Assembly: GCF_900167065.1 (NCBI RefSeq)
Contig: NZ_FUYA01000006.1
Location: 124,001-188,000 of the forward strand
Source of the DNA: Desulfobaculum bizertense DSM 18034
Lineage (GTDB): Bacteria; Desulfobacterota; Desulfovibrionia; Desulfovibrionales; Desulfovibrionaceae
DNA: 64,000 nt
Direction of reading: 5' to 3'
A program made the translations under genes and the position numbers. Below, piece by piece: positions 38,074-46,923 of the stretch. The stretch's first letter is position 1, and every line of letters begins with the position of its first letter. Below the pieces are notes generated by a model. The model was not told the DNA's origin and searched no databases. It worked only from the letters and a program-made list of their open reading frames with translations.

Positions 38074-38525
38074 ACGAGACTCTGTCTCGTGCTCTGCAAG
38101 GGGCGCTGCCCCTTGACCCCGCCCAAGGACGAGGCCCTTGGGAATCCCGCTATCGCCCAAAATTTAAGGGCCGGATGTGTGAAAGCCGTTGGCTTTCCCG
38201 TACATCCGGCCCTTTAATTTTGGCCTAGTGGGCGTTTCCCGAATGCGTGTTCTTCTGCCTTTTCCAGACCGCACTTATTTTCTTTCTGAACGCGAGCGTT
38301 CAAAAAGGAAATGGTGGCAACGCACGGGAAAGAGAAAGAGGCCGCTTTAGGCAGCCCCAACAAGTTTAAAAGCCGTCCAAGCGAAGCTTGAACGGCTTTT
38401 AAACTCGATGAGGATACGTAAGGGAATCATTCCCTTACGCGGGGGTTTGGGGGCTGGCCCCCAATCTTCCCCCACCCACCCATCCAGCACTAACGTGCTG
38501 GGGCTGGCCCCCAACTTTCCCCCAC
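38074..38525 (+). repeat. Convergent-junction hairpin repeat, copy C
   Basis: Between the convergent transglycosylase and deacetylase genes. H1 38074-38090, H2 38097-38115, H3 38122-38142, H4 38157-38223 (22 bp, one mismatch, same inner hairpin as copy B), H5 38278-38311, H6 38363-38405, H7 38417-38439, H8 38447-38464, H9 CCAGCAC/GTGCTGG 38484-38501. H6 has arms unlike those of copies B and D (AGTTTAAAAGCCG instead of AGTTTGAATTTCA) but still pairs over 20 bp with one mismatch and keeps the GCGAAGC apex. H9 differs from copy B by a paired G-to-A / C-to-T exchange. C-runs at 38458-38481 form a quadruplex-type motif on the minus strand. Confidence 0.93.
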
Positions 38526-38545
38526 TCATCCATCAAAACACGGCA

Positions 38546-39865
38546 TTAAAATCCAAAGGACTGAATGTCGTCATCTTTGAGGTTGATGAGCTTAAGGTAG
38601 CGGTAGTTGCCTTTTATCTGTGCATCTTCCCACATCTGCATAGCCTTTGCGTAACACTTGGGGCAGCAGTTCCGGGGGATTTGAATACCGACGGAAAGGG
38701 GGTTCACAGTGGAGCGAGATTCGATCTTGAGCACACCGGGGCAGTCATCACACTTGGTAATGGACTCGACCTGATTCTCGTTGATGCCGTCCGTGTCGTA
38801 AAAAATACTCTTGTCGCGGACATACATACCGTTAACGAGACGCCCTTCGATGTTGCCACGCGGCGGGTCAAAATACAGCTCACGAATGGAGTCGCTCAGG
38901 TCCTTGATGTAGTCCGTCACCTTTGCGGGCTGCCGGAGCTGATCCGGGTCATAATTCGGTTCACGAACACCAGAGTAATCCGCGCCAGCCATAGCGAGAC
39001 AAATCCCGAGATTGACATAGGGGAGAGCGCCCTGAATGGAATAGCCCCCCTCAAGCACGGCAATGTCTGGGTTCACAAGCTCGTTGAGCTTTGCATAGCC
39101 CTGCGCAGAGAAATTCATGTTGGTAATCGGGTCAGTGAAGTGGTTGTCCTGCCCGGCCGAATTAATAACGAGATCAGGCTTAAAATCATCAAGGAGCGGC
39201 TTCACAACGTTCTCAATGACGTAGAGGAAGCCCTCATCACTGGTGTTAGGCGGCAGCGGAATATTGATGGTCTTGCCAAAGGCGTTGGGACCTCCAAGTT
39301 CCTGCGGGAAGCCCGTACCGGGATACAGAGTACGACCATCCTGATGCAGCGAGATAAACAGGGTATCCGGGTCGTGCCAAAACACGTCCTGTGAACCGTC
39401 GCCATGATGGCAGTCAGTGTCGACCACCGCGACACGCTTGTGCCCATAATTCGCACGGATGTGCTCAATCATGATGGCTTCAATGTTAATATTGCAAAAT
39501 CCGCGATTACCGTGAACACACTTCATGGCGTGATGGCCGGGAGGGCGCACCATAGCAAAAGCCTTGTCCTCTGTGCCCTCCATAACGAGCCGCCCGGCGC
39601 GGATAGCGCCACCGGCCGAAATAAAGTGACTCTTTGTTGTCACTTCGGACACATCGGGAAAGCAAAAATGGACACGTTCAATGTCCTTTGCTGTCGCAAT
39701 GTCGGGTTTGTGTTCTGTTATTCCTTCGATATCAAAAAGCCCCTCTTCACGAAGCTGGTCCTGCGTATACAGCAGGCGCTCTTCGCGTTCTGGATGGGTA
39801 GGGCTAATGGCCCAGTCATAGGCCGGGAAAAATATGATACCGAGTCGATTCTGTGCCTTGAGCAT
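38546..39865 (-). CDS. Histone-deacetylase-like amidohydrolase with C-terminal cysteine-rich extension
   Basis: 439 residues. The arginase-deacetylase fold shows RPPGHHA (catalytic H111, H112), the zinc ligands D151 and H153 in DTDCHHGDG and D240 in SAGQDNHFTDP, and the LEGGYS block near 271. Bacterial members remove acetyl groups from lysines, polyamines or acetoin-related substrates. The last 100 residues are not part of the usual domain and carry CDDC (372-375) and CCPKC (400-404), a likely zinc-ribbon or knuckle. Single gene, divergent from the hydantoinase-like gene. Substrate unknown. Confidence 0.88.
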   Translation of the reverse strand: MLKAQNRLGIIFFPAYDWAISPTHPEREERLLYTQDQLREEGLFDIEGITEHKPDIATAKDIERVHFCFPDVSEVTTKSHFISAGGAIRAGRLVMEGTEDKAFAMVRPPGHHAMKCVHGNRGFCNINIEAIMIEHIRANYGHKRVAVVDTDCHHGDGSQDVFWHDPDTLFISLHQDGRTLYPGTGFPQELGGPNAFGKTINIPLPPNTSDEGFLYVIENVVKPLLDDFKPDLVINSAGQDNHFTDPITNMNFSAQGYAKLNELVNPDIAVLEGGYSIQGALPYVNLGICLAMAGADYSGVREPNYDPDQLRQPAKVTDYIKDLSDSIRELYFDPPRGNIEGRLVNGMYVRDKSIFYDTDGINENQVESITKCDDCPGVLKIESRSTVNPLSVGIQIPRNCCPKCYAKAMQMWEDAQIKGNYRYLKLINLKDDDIQSFGF

Positions 39866-40122
39866 GACGCCTCTCTATCGTTGCACCATTAATTGCTTTT
39901 TCCAGAGAGGAGACGACTTCCGCCCCAAAATGTCAACTGAGCGGAACGCATGAGCGCCTACAGCACGCCATAGCAAAGCCTCTCCTGCATGCTTTTCGCA
40001 TATCAAAAAAAGACACTTTTCGCCTTTTCTGGCTGGTTTTACTTCACCGTGAATCTTGTTACCTTGGGCACAGCCTGCTTCTATAAAAAAATTTTATGAG
40101 ATGAAGAATCTGGAGAAAAACC

Positions 40123-41787
40123 ATGCTGCTTGGAATTGATGTTGGAGGAACACACACGGATGCCGTTGTACTGGACGGTCAGGAAATCAAGGCGTCAATC
40201 AAGATTCCGACTGACCACAAAAATCTGCTCTCCTCCATCAGAACAGCACTGGAAAAGGTCCTTCACGGCGTTGACCCCAAAGCCGTCCGCCGCGTGAACC
40301 TGTCCACTACGCTTTCCACCAACGCCATTGTCGAAGGGAAAACCGAACCCGTTGGCGTCCTGGTCTCTTCCGGCCCCGGCATTGACCCCGAAAGCTACCG
40401 CATCGGCGAAAACTACTTCGTCCTTGGCGGCTCCATTGACCACCGGGGCACCGAGCAGGAATCACTCAGCCCCCGCGATCTCGATGCCGCGCTTGAAGCC
40501 TGCAAGGAGCGCAATCTGCGTGTCTTTGCCGCTGTCACCAAGTTCTCCACCCGCAACCCCGCGCATGAAAACCAGCTCGCCGAGGCCCTGGATGATGCGC
40601 TGGCTCCAGATCGCGTCACTCTTGGGCATTCCCTCTCTGGAACGCTCAACTTCCCCCGCCGCGTCGCAACTGCGTATTTCAACAGCGCGGTCTGGCGCGT
40701 CTACAACGACTTTGCGCAGGCTGTGGAAGAAAGCGCCGCGCACTTTGGTCTCGATGCGGAGATTAACATCCTCAAGGCTGACGGCGGCACCATGCCTCTT
40801 GAAGCCTCTCGCGAGACTCCTGTCGAATCAATTTTGTCCGGACCAGCAGCAAGTGTCATGGGGATTATTTCCCTCTGCGACGTGCAGGATGACGCCATTC
40901 TTTTGGACATCGGCGGAACCACCACGGACATCGCCCTTTTCGCCAACGGCGCACCACTCATCGAAAGCGAAGGCATGGCCATCAATGGCGCTCCCACGCT
41001 CGTGCAGGCGCTTCGCGTCACCCCCATTGGCATTGGTGGCGACTCCGCTATTCGTCTCTCCCGCGAGGCTGGTGTTACCGTCGGCCCCGATCGTCAGGGA
41101 CCCGCCCTTGCCGTGTGTTCCGGCTCAGGCTGCACCCCCACTCTGACTGACGCCCTCAACACTCTCGGACTCAGCGACTTTGGCGACGTCGAAGCATCAA
41201 AGACAGGCATTGCCGCACTTGCCAAGCTCTGGGACATGTCTCCCGAGAAACTCGCGCAGAAGGTCGTCAGCGTCGCCGCAAGCACCATTGCCGAAGCCGT
41301 TCGCAGCATGGTTGAACGCATCAACGAGAAACCCGTGTACACCATTTATGAGATGCTCAAGGGCAAGAGTGTTCGACCCCGTCGCGTCGTCGCGATGGGT
41401 GGTCCCGCTCAGGCCATGCTCGACCCCATTCAGGACGCCCTCTCTCTGCCCGTCGAGCTGCCAGACCACTACTCCGTCGCCAACGCCATTGGCGCCGCCC
41501 GCACTCGGACCACCCTCGACGTTGAACTTTTCGCCGACACCGCAAAAGGCTCCCTCTTCATCCCCTCCCTCGATGTGAAAAAGCACGTCGCTCGGAACTA
41601 CACCCTTGAGGATGCCAAGGCTGACGCTATCACAGAAATCCTCGCATTTCTCCGCTCTCGCGGCGTCTCCGTTCGCGACTCCGAACCAGAAATCACCGAG
41701 GCTGAAGCATTTAGCATGGTCGAAGGATACTCCACCACCGGCAAGAACATTCGCGTTAAATGTCAGCTCCGCCCCGGCGTTGATTAA
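40123..41787 (+). CDS. Hydantoinase/oxoprolinase-family ATPase (HyuA-like)
   Basis: 554 residues with the ASKHA-type nucleotide-binding motifs of the family: IDVGGTHTDAVV (5-16), STTLSTNAIVEGK (about 61-73), and LDIGGTTTDIALF (about 263-275), then MAINGAPTLV. Relatives couple ATP to opening of cyclic imides or carboxylation of ketones with a HyuB partner. No hyuB-like gene is adjacent, so the gene is an orphan and its substrate is open. GGAG lies 8 bases before the ATG. Leucine codons shift from CTG/CTT at the start to mostly CTC near the 3' end, which abuts repeat copy D. Confidence 0.85.
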   Translation: MLLGIDVGGTHTDAVVLDGQEIKASIKIPTDHKNLLSSIRTALEKVLHGVDPKAVRRVNLSTTLSTNAIVEGKTEPVGVLVSSGPGIDPESYRIGENYFVLGGSIDHRGTEQESLSPRDLDAALEACKERNLRVFAAVTKFSTRNPAHENQLAEALDDALAPDRVTLGHSLSGTLNFPRRVATAYFNSAVWRVYNDFAQAVEESAAHFGLDAEINILKADGGTMPLEASRETPVESILSGPAASVMGIISLCDVQDDAILLDIGGTTTDIALFANGAPLIESEGMAINGAPTLVQALRVTPIGIGGDSAIRLSREAGVTVGPDRQGPALAVCSGSGCTPTLTDALNTLGLSDFGDVEASKTGIAALAKLWDMSPEKLAQKVVSVAASTIAEAVRSMVERINEKPVYTIYEMLKGKSVRPRRVVAMGGPAQAMLDPIQDALSLPVELPDHYSVANAIGAARTRTTLDVELFADTAKGSLFIPSLDVKKHVARNYTLEDAKADAITEILAFLRSRGVSVRDSEPEITEAEAFSMVEGYSTTGKNIRVKCQLRPGVD

Positions 41788-41796
41788 GAGAGAATA

Positions 41797-42288
41797 ACGA
41801 GACTCTGTCTCGTGCTCTGCAAGGGGCGCAGTTTTATTGGGGCGCTGCCCCAAACCCTGCAAGGGGCGCTGCCCCTTGACCCCGCCCAAGGACGAGGCCC
41901 TTGGGAATCCCGATTTCGCCCGAAATAAAAGGGGACCGAAATGTGATGAGAGCTACGCTCTCTTCTCCATTTCGGTCCCCTTTTTTTCGGCCTAATTAAC
42001 TGGGCGTGTGTTCTTTTTCTTTGCGCCTCAACCCTTTCTTTTTGAACGCTCGCGTTCAAAAAGAAAATGGTGGCGAACGCACGAGAAAGAGAAAGAAGCT
42101 CTTTACGCCATTCTCACCCAAGTTTGAATTTCATTCACGCGAAGCGTGGATGGAATTCAAACTCGATGAGGATACGTAAGGGAATCATTCCCTTACGCGG
42201 GGTCCGGGGCTGGCCCCGGTTTTCTCCCCTCCCACCCATCCAGCCTTTTCAGGCTGGGGCTGGCCCCCAACTTTCCCCCACCCATTCT
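41797..42288 (+). repeat. Convergent-junction hairpin repeat, copy D
   Basis: Between the convergent hydantoinase-like gene and emrB. H1 41797-41813; an extra hairpin TTGGGGC/GCCCCAA (41837-41853) before H2 (41860-41878); H3 41885-41905; H4 41920-41990 with arms quite unlike other copies (CCGAAATAAAAGGGGACCG start) but the same plan of about 22 bp plus inner GAGAGC-TAC-GCTCTC; H5 42035-42066 perfect; H6 42121-42163; H7 42175-42197; H8 CCGGGG/CCCCGG 42204-42219; H9 CCAGCCT/AGGCTGG 42240-42257. H4, H8 and H9 all differ from copy B on both arms and still pair. C-runs at 42214-42237 form a quadruplex-type motif on the minus strand. Confidence 0.93.
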
Positions 42289-42290
42289 TT

Positions 42291-43835
42291 TTATTCTTCA
42301 TCGACTTTAATGGGTGGTTTTTTCATAAACCAGACACCACCGACGAGACAGAGGAAGATGAGGCACTGAATGTAAAAGGCGTCGTTAAATGCGAGGGCGT
42401 TGGCTTCCTTCATCAGCTCTTGATAGAGAAAGGCGCGGGCCTCTTCGAGATGGTCGGAAAGAGGGCCGAGCTTCGCAGTCAAAGCCTGCTGAATTTCTGA
42501 AAGTCGCAGCTGATAAATGGGGTTAAGCGGCGTCATGTGCTCAGTGAGGATATTCTGATGATACTGAGCGCGCCGGGCGAGAAGTGTCGTCACAAAGGCT
42601 GTTCCAAAGGAACCGCCAAGATTACGCAAAAGGTTGTAGAGGGCAGAGGCATTGTTCATCTGATTGTTCTTAACGTAGGCGAAAGTGAGATAAGAGAGAG
42701 CGACAAAGAAAAACGGCATCGCTGCACCCTGAATCGCACGCGGAAGCGCCGCGCTAAAGAAATCAATGTTCAGGTTAAAACCTGCCATGAGATACAACGA
42801 GTAGGAACATAAAAGCAGCCCAAAGGAGAGAATCCAGCGAGCGTCAATGCGCTCAGTCAGCTTGCCCGCGATGGGCATAAAGATGAAGACGACAGCGCCA
42901 CTGGGTCCAAGCACGAGACCAGCGAGAAGCGCGGTGTAGCCCATAAGCCCCTGAAGAAACATCGGGAGCAAAACAATGGAGCCGAAAAAGGCGAAAAAGC
43001 CTAAAAACATCACCACACAGCCAATCGAAAAACTTCCACTCTTGAAAATGCGCAGGTCTAGAACTGGATTCTTGTGCCGTAACTCCCACCAAACGAGAAA
43101 ACTCAAAGCAGAAACGGCAATAATGGACATCACCGTAATGTTTGTGGAGGCAAACCAGTCATCCTGCTGCCCACGGTCGAGAACAATCTGCAAACAGCCA
43201 ATGCCGACAGAGAGCAAGGCGAGACCGAGCACGTCCACTTCTTCGCCTTTCTTGGCGCGCTTGAGATACGGTGGGTCCTGCACAAAGGCAGAACACATGT
43301 AAAAGGCCAAAATGCCGAACGGCAAATTGATGTAAAAAATCCAGCGCCACGACCAGGTGTCCGTAATCCAGCCACCAACGAGCGGGCCAAAGATTGGTCC
43401 CATGACCACACCAAGACCAAAAATAGCCATCGCCATACCGCGCTGCTTGGCGGGGAAAGTCTCAAGCAGAATGGCCTGCGACACGGGCTGCAAACCACCG
43501 CCACCAATGCCCTGCATCACGCGGAAAAGAATGATCTGCATAAGATTGGTCGCAGCACCACAAAGGAGTGAACTCAAGGTAAAGAGCGCAACGGAGGCAA
43601 CAAGATAGCGCTTGCGCCCCATCATGCGCGAAAGCCAGCCACTCATGGGAATAACCACGGCATTGGCCACGAGATACGAGGTGAGAACCCATGTGACTTC
43701 GTCCTGCCCGGCTGAAAGACTGCCCTGAATGTGCTCCAGCGCGACATTTGCCACGCTGGTGTCGAGCACTTCAATCATGGTGGGCAGCATAACCGACAAG
43801 GTTATAAGCCACTTTCCTGGAGCCTTGGCCGTCAT
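42291..43835 (-). CDS. emrB: DHA2-family multidrug MFS exporter (EmrB type)
   Basis: 514 residues, 14 membrane helices. Family marks are VLDTSVANVALEHIQGSL in helix 1, GWLSRMMGRKRYLVAS in loop 2-3 and the antiporter motif GLGVVMGPIFGPLVGGWI in helix 5. It exports hydrophobic drugs or similar compounds with proton antiport, together with the adaptor encoded just upstream (ATGA overlap). An outer-membrane channel is not encoded here. Its stop lies three bases from repeat copy D. Confidence 0.92.
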   Translation of the reverse strand: MTAKAPGKWLITLSVMLPTMIEVLDTSVANVALEHIQGSLSAGQDEVTWVLTSYLVANAVVIPMSGWLSRMMGRKRYLVASVALFTLSSLLCGAATNLMQIILFRVMQGIGGGGLQPVSQAILLETFPAKQRGMAMAIFGLGVVMGPIFGPLVGGWITDTWSWRWIFYINLPFGILAFYMCSAFVQDPPYLKRAKKGEEVDVLGLALLSVGIGCLQIVLDRGQQDDWFASTNITVMSIIAVSALSFLVWWELRHKNPVLDLRIFKSGSFSIGCVVMFLGFFAFFGSIVLLPMFLQGLMGYTALLAGLVLGPSGAVVFIFMPIAGKLTERIDARWILSFGLLLCSYSLYLMAGFNLNIDFFSAALPRAIQGAAMPFFFVALSYLTFAYVKNNQMNNASALYNLLRNLGGSFGTAFVTTLLARRAQYHQNILTEHMTPLNPIYQLRLSEIQQALTAKLGPLSDHLEEARAFLYQELMKEANALAFNDAFYIQCLIFLCLVGGVWFMKKPPIKVDEE

Positions 43836-45001
43836 TCGTCATCGCCGCCGTTGGTGTGAATGGTGGGAACAACACTCATGCCAATGCGCAGGGGCGGAAT
43901 TCCCTCCGTTTTGGTCAGACGAATGCGCACAGGAATGCGCTGAACGACTTTGACATAGTTGCCAGAAGCATTCTCCGGCGGGAAAAGCGAAAAGGCAGAA
44001 CCTGTTCCGGCCATAATGGATTCCACAACGCCTTCAAGAGTCACGTCGGAATACGTGTCGACCTTGATGGTCACATGCTGACCGACGCGAACGTCTTCAA
44101 GCTGCGTTTCCTTGTAGTTGGCCGTAATCCAGAGATCCTCTGGAGCCAGTGGAACCACAGCCAGCACGGGCTGCCCAGAAGCAACAACGCGCCCGGCTTC
44201 GACGTTCTTCTTGGTGACGTACCCGTCAACAGGGGCCTTCACATCGCAGTACTTGAGATTCAGCTCAGCCTTGTGAACACGCGCCATCTGCGCTTCAACC
44301 TCACGCGACTTAATCTCGGCCAGACCTTCGCCCGTTGCGGCAAGATCAATGTTGGCAGCCAGTCGCTTGAGATCAGCCTTAGTTGCAGCGATCTCGCGCT
44401 CAACAGCGGCAACTTCTGACTCGGCACGCGACTGGGCCGCCTGCGAAGTCCGCTCGGCCATCACGGCATCATCAAGCTGCGACTGCGGAGCCACGTCGTC
44501 CTTGACCAGTGTGCGATAGCGGCGCAGATCCTTTGCAGCCTTGATGTGCGTACTTTTTGCACTCTCAAAGCTGTGCAGTGCCGATTCCCGTCGCTTGGCC
44601 AGCTCTTCCAGCTTCCGCTCAAGGCTGACCTTTGCTGCGGTTGCACTCTGCACCTTGTAGCCGGTCTGGCTCCGCTCCAGCGGCACACCAAGCTCCAGAG
44701 AAGCCAGCGCGGCGCGCGCCTCAGCAAGTGCCACTGTATAATCCGTCTCGTCCAGCAGGAGAAGCGACTCCCCCTTTTTCACGAACTGGTTGTCTTCCAC
44801 CAAAACGTCTGTGACGTATCCGCTCACTCGCGGTGAAATCATGTAGATATGACCATCAACAAAGGCATCGTCTGTCTGCACCTTGCCCCGCATGAACAGG
44901 AACCAGACCAGTGCAGCAACTGCCATGAGTACGAGCAGGCCAGCAAAAATTTTGCGTTTTAGCCCCGCGTGTTTTTCCGTCCCATTCTGTTCGTCTGCCA
45001 T
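43832..45001 (-). CDS. emrA: EmrA/HlyD-type membrane fusion protein
   Basis: 389 residues from ATG 45001 (AAGGA 7 bases upstream; a frame to 45040 overlaps marR). A short cytoplasmic head and one membrane helix (about 19-37) are followed by a lipoyl half (GHIYMISPRVSGYVTDVLVEDNQFVKKGESLLLLD), a long alpha-hairpin (about 80-220), the second lipoyl half (KAPVDGYVTKKNVEAG) and a beta-barrel. It links EmrB to the outer-membrane channel. Middle gene of the marR-emrA-emrB operon. Confidence 0.92.
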   Translation of the reverse strand: MADEQNGTEKHAGLKRKIFAGLLVLMAVAALVWFLFMRGKVQTDDAFVDGHIYMISPRVSGYVTDVLVEDNQFVKKGESLLLLDETDYTVALAEARAALASLELGVPLERSQTGYKVQSATAAKVSLERKLEELAKRRESALHSFESAKSTHIKAAKDLRRYRTLVKDDVAPQSQLDDAVMAERTSQAAQSRAESEVAAVEREIAATKADLKRLAANIDLAATGEGLAEIKSREVEAQMARVHKAELNLKYCDVKAPVDGYVTKKNVEAGRVVASGQPVLAVVPLAPEDLWITANYKETQLEDVRVGQHVTIKVDTYSDVTLEGVVESIMAGTGSAFSLFPPENASGNYVKVVQRIPVRIRLTKTEGIPPLRIGMSVVPTIHTNGGDDE

Positions 45002-45005
45002 ACCG

Positions 45006-45476
45006 CTATCCTTCTTCCACTTCTTTTCGAAGCGGCTCATCGTTTACTGAAGATTCCATATTTTTCGCCACTCGCTGCAAAACACTTATGCAGGTTTGCA
45101 GCTCCTCGTCCGGAATATTTTCCGTCACATTCACGTTGCAGCGAATCAGTGTTCCAATAAACTCTCCCTCGAGTTTCTTGGCTTTCTCTGTCAAAAAAAT
45201 AAGCTTCTTACGGGCATCTTTTGCGTCTGCCCGCTTCTCAATATATCCTTTGTTCTCAAGGTGCCCCAGCGCCCTGGCGACTGTCCCCTTATCCATGTAC
45301 AGCCTGCCCGCCAGCTCCTCCTGGCTTATCCCGTCCTCGTAGTACAGCTCCGCCATATGCATGAACTGCCCCTTACCGATCCCAAGAGGCGAGAGCTGTC
45401 TTCCGACGTATGTCATCCCAACTCGGTTACACACCGAAATACAGCGACCAAGTATTCCGTCTCTTCTCCACACCAT
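45006..45476 (-). CDS. MarR-family regulator of the emrAB operon
   Basis: 156 residues, winged helix-turn-helix with SQEELAGRLYMDKGTVARAL (about 51-70) as recognition region and the wing YIEKRADAKDARKKLIFLT. AAGGAG lies 6 bases before the ATG. First gene of the efflux operon, so it likely represses its own promoter and responds to exported compounds, as EmrR does. No clear palindrome was identified in the 250-bp upstream gap. Confidence 0.9.
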   Translation of the reverse strand: MVWRRDGILGRCISVCNRVGMTYVGRQLSPLGIGKGQFMHMAELYYEDGISQEELAGRLYMDKGTVARALGHLENKGYIEKRADAKDARKKLIFLTEKAKKLEGEFIGTLIRCNVNVTENIPDEELQTCISVLQRVAKNMESSVNDEPLRKEVEEG

Positions 45477-45729
45477 GGCCTCTCCTTCAGCTCGAATTCG
45501 TATTTCTCTATTCTTCTTCTCTAACGTGAAAATCGTTGGACATGCAACTAAATTATTTTCTCATATAAAAAGCATATGTTTTTTCTATGAAAACAAGGAT
45601 TTTAGGTAGAAAGCAGGGCTGCTTTTGCCCCATTTTATACGCTGCAAATCTCTGCTACAGTGCGTCTTGCTCATCTGCATAAGTGCTGCTACCCCATTCA
45701 TGACGACACTTTTTTTTAAGGAGAAACAC

Positions 45730-46320
45730 ATGCTGTCACTCGGTTGGATCGCCGTTACCTATCTGCTTGGCGCAGTGCCCTTTGGACTTTTTGTTGGCCG
45801 CATATTTTGTGGCATCGACCCGCGGCTCGACGGAAGCCACAACACAGGCTCAACAAACGTCGCCCGCCTTTGCGGCTTTCGCTATGGCGTGCTGACGCTC
45901 CTGTTTGACGCAGGCAAAGGCTTCCTGCCCGTCTACCTCGCCTCCACCTTCAGCGACTCCACCTTCTTCCTCGGACTCGTCGCCCTCGCCGCCGTCGCCG
46001 GGCACGTCTACTCTGTCTTCCTCGACTGGAAAGGTGGCAAGGCCGTCGCAACAACCGTCGGCGCCTTCCTCGCCCTCGCCCCCGGCGCACTCCTCCTCTC
46101 CTGTCTCGTCTTTATCGGCGTCGTCCTCGCCTCTGGCTTCGTCTCCCTCGGCTCCCTCGCTCTCGTCTCCGCTCTCGTCCTCTTCCTCATCCTCTCCGGA
46201 CAGTTTGGACTCGCCTTCTTCGCCGCTCTCATCGCCGCTCTCGTCTTTTACCGACACGCTGATAATATTCAGCGACTCGCTCACGGAACTGAAAAAAGCT
46301 GGAAAAAAAAGAAAAATTAA
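45730..46320 (+). CDS. plsY: Glycerol-3-phosphate acyltransferase PlsY
   Basis: 196 residues, about five membrane helices. The three catalytic motifs are seen: LDGSHNTGSTNVARLCG, GHVYSVFLDWKGGKAVATTVG and the later FYRHADNIQRLAHG. It moves the acyl group from acyl-phosphate to glycerol-3-phosphate, the first step of phospholipid synthesis. AAGGAG lies 6 bases before ATG 45730; a frame open to 45625 is not needed. Codon use changes inside the gene: the first eleven leucines use CTG, CTT and CTC, while all of the later ones (23 counted) are CTC, and valine goes to GTC. The stop abuts repeat copy E. Confidence 0.93.
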   Translation: MLSLGWIAVTYLLGAVPFGLFVGRIFCGIDPRLDGSHNTGSTNVARLCGFRYGVLTLLFDAGKGFLPVYLASTFSDSTFFLGLVALAAVAGHVYSVFLDWKGGKAVATTVGAFLALAPGALLLSCLVFIGVVLASGFVSLGSLALVSALVLFLILSGQFGLAFFAALIAALVFYRHADNIQRLAHGTEKSWKKKKN

Positions 46321-46330
46321 TAAGAAGAAA

Positions 46331-46818
46331 GAATTGGGGGCCTGCCCCAGCACGTTAGCGCTGGATGGGTGGGTGGGAAGAAGAAGATTGGGGGCCTGCC
46401 CCCAACCCCCCGCGTAAGGGAATGATTCCCTTACGTATCCTCATCGAGTTTGAATTCCCTCCACGCTTCGCGTGAATGAAATTCAAACTTGTTGGGCATA
46501 ACGTCGAGAGCCTCTTTCTCTTTCCCGCGCGTTCGCCACCATTTTCTTTCTGAACGCTTGCGTTCAGAAAGAAAATAAGTGCGGTAGAAAAAGGCAGAAG
46601 AACACGGGGTAGGGAAACGCCCACTAGGCCAAAAATAAGGGGCCGGATGCAAGGGAAAGCCAACGGCTTTCACACATCCGGCCCCTTATTTTTGGGCGAT
46701 AGCGGGATTCCCAAGGGCCTCGTCCTTGGGCGGGGTCAAGGGGCAGCGCCCCTTGCAGGGTTTGGGGCAGCGCCCCAATAAAACTGCGCCCCTTGCAGAG
46801 CACGAGACGGAGTCTCGT
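46331..46818 (-). repeat. Convergent-junction hairpin repeat, copy E (reverse orientation)
   Basis: Between convergent plsY and glnA, the only copy in reverse orientation. In plus coordinates: H9 46347-46364, H8 46388-46405, H7 46413-46435, H6 46447-46489, H5 46541-46576 (17 bp perfect), H4 46629-46695 (22 bp, last pair lost), H3 46710-46730, H2 46737-46755, extra TTGGGGC/GCCCCAA hairpin 46762-46778 as in copy D, H1 46802-46818. G-runs at 46367-46394 lie on the plus strand, so the plsY transcript would carry them just after its stop. H4 and H5 differ from copy B by paired changes. Confidence 0.93.
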
Positions 46819-46847
46819 ATCCCCACCCACCTCAGACACCACCTGTT

Positions 46848-46887
46848 CAAATGCCAAAAAAATCCCCCCTCACGAGGAGGGGGGATT
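46848..46887 (-). terminator. Terminator of glnA
   Basis: 11-bp stem AATCCCCCCTC (46861-46871) / GAGGGGGGATT (46877-46887); on the minus strand it is followed by TTTTTGGCAT. It lies between the glnA stop and repeat copy E, so the repeat is not needed simply to end glnA transcription. Confidence 0.9.
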
Positions 46888-46923
46888 ACGCTTTCAACGA
46901 ATGGGGGAAAGAAGTTGTGGAGA

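Noticed and set aside
40055-40090. Sigma-54-type promoter before the hydantoinase-like gene
   Set aside because: A GG...GC pair is present in the sequence, but the spacing is not the 10 bp that sigma-54 needs.
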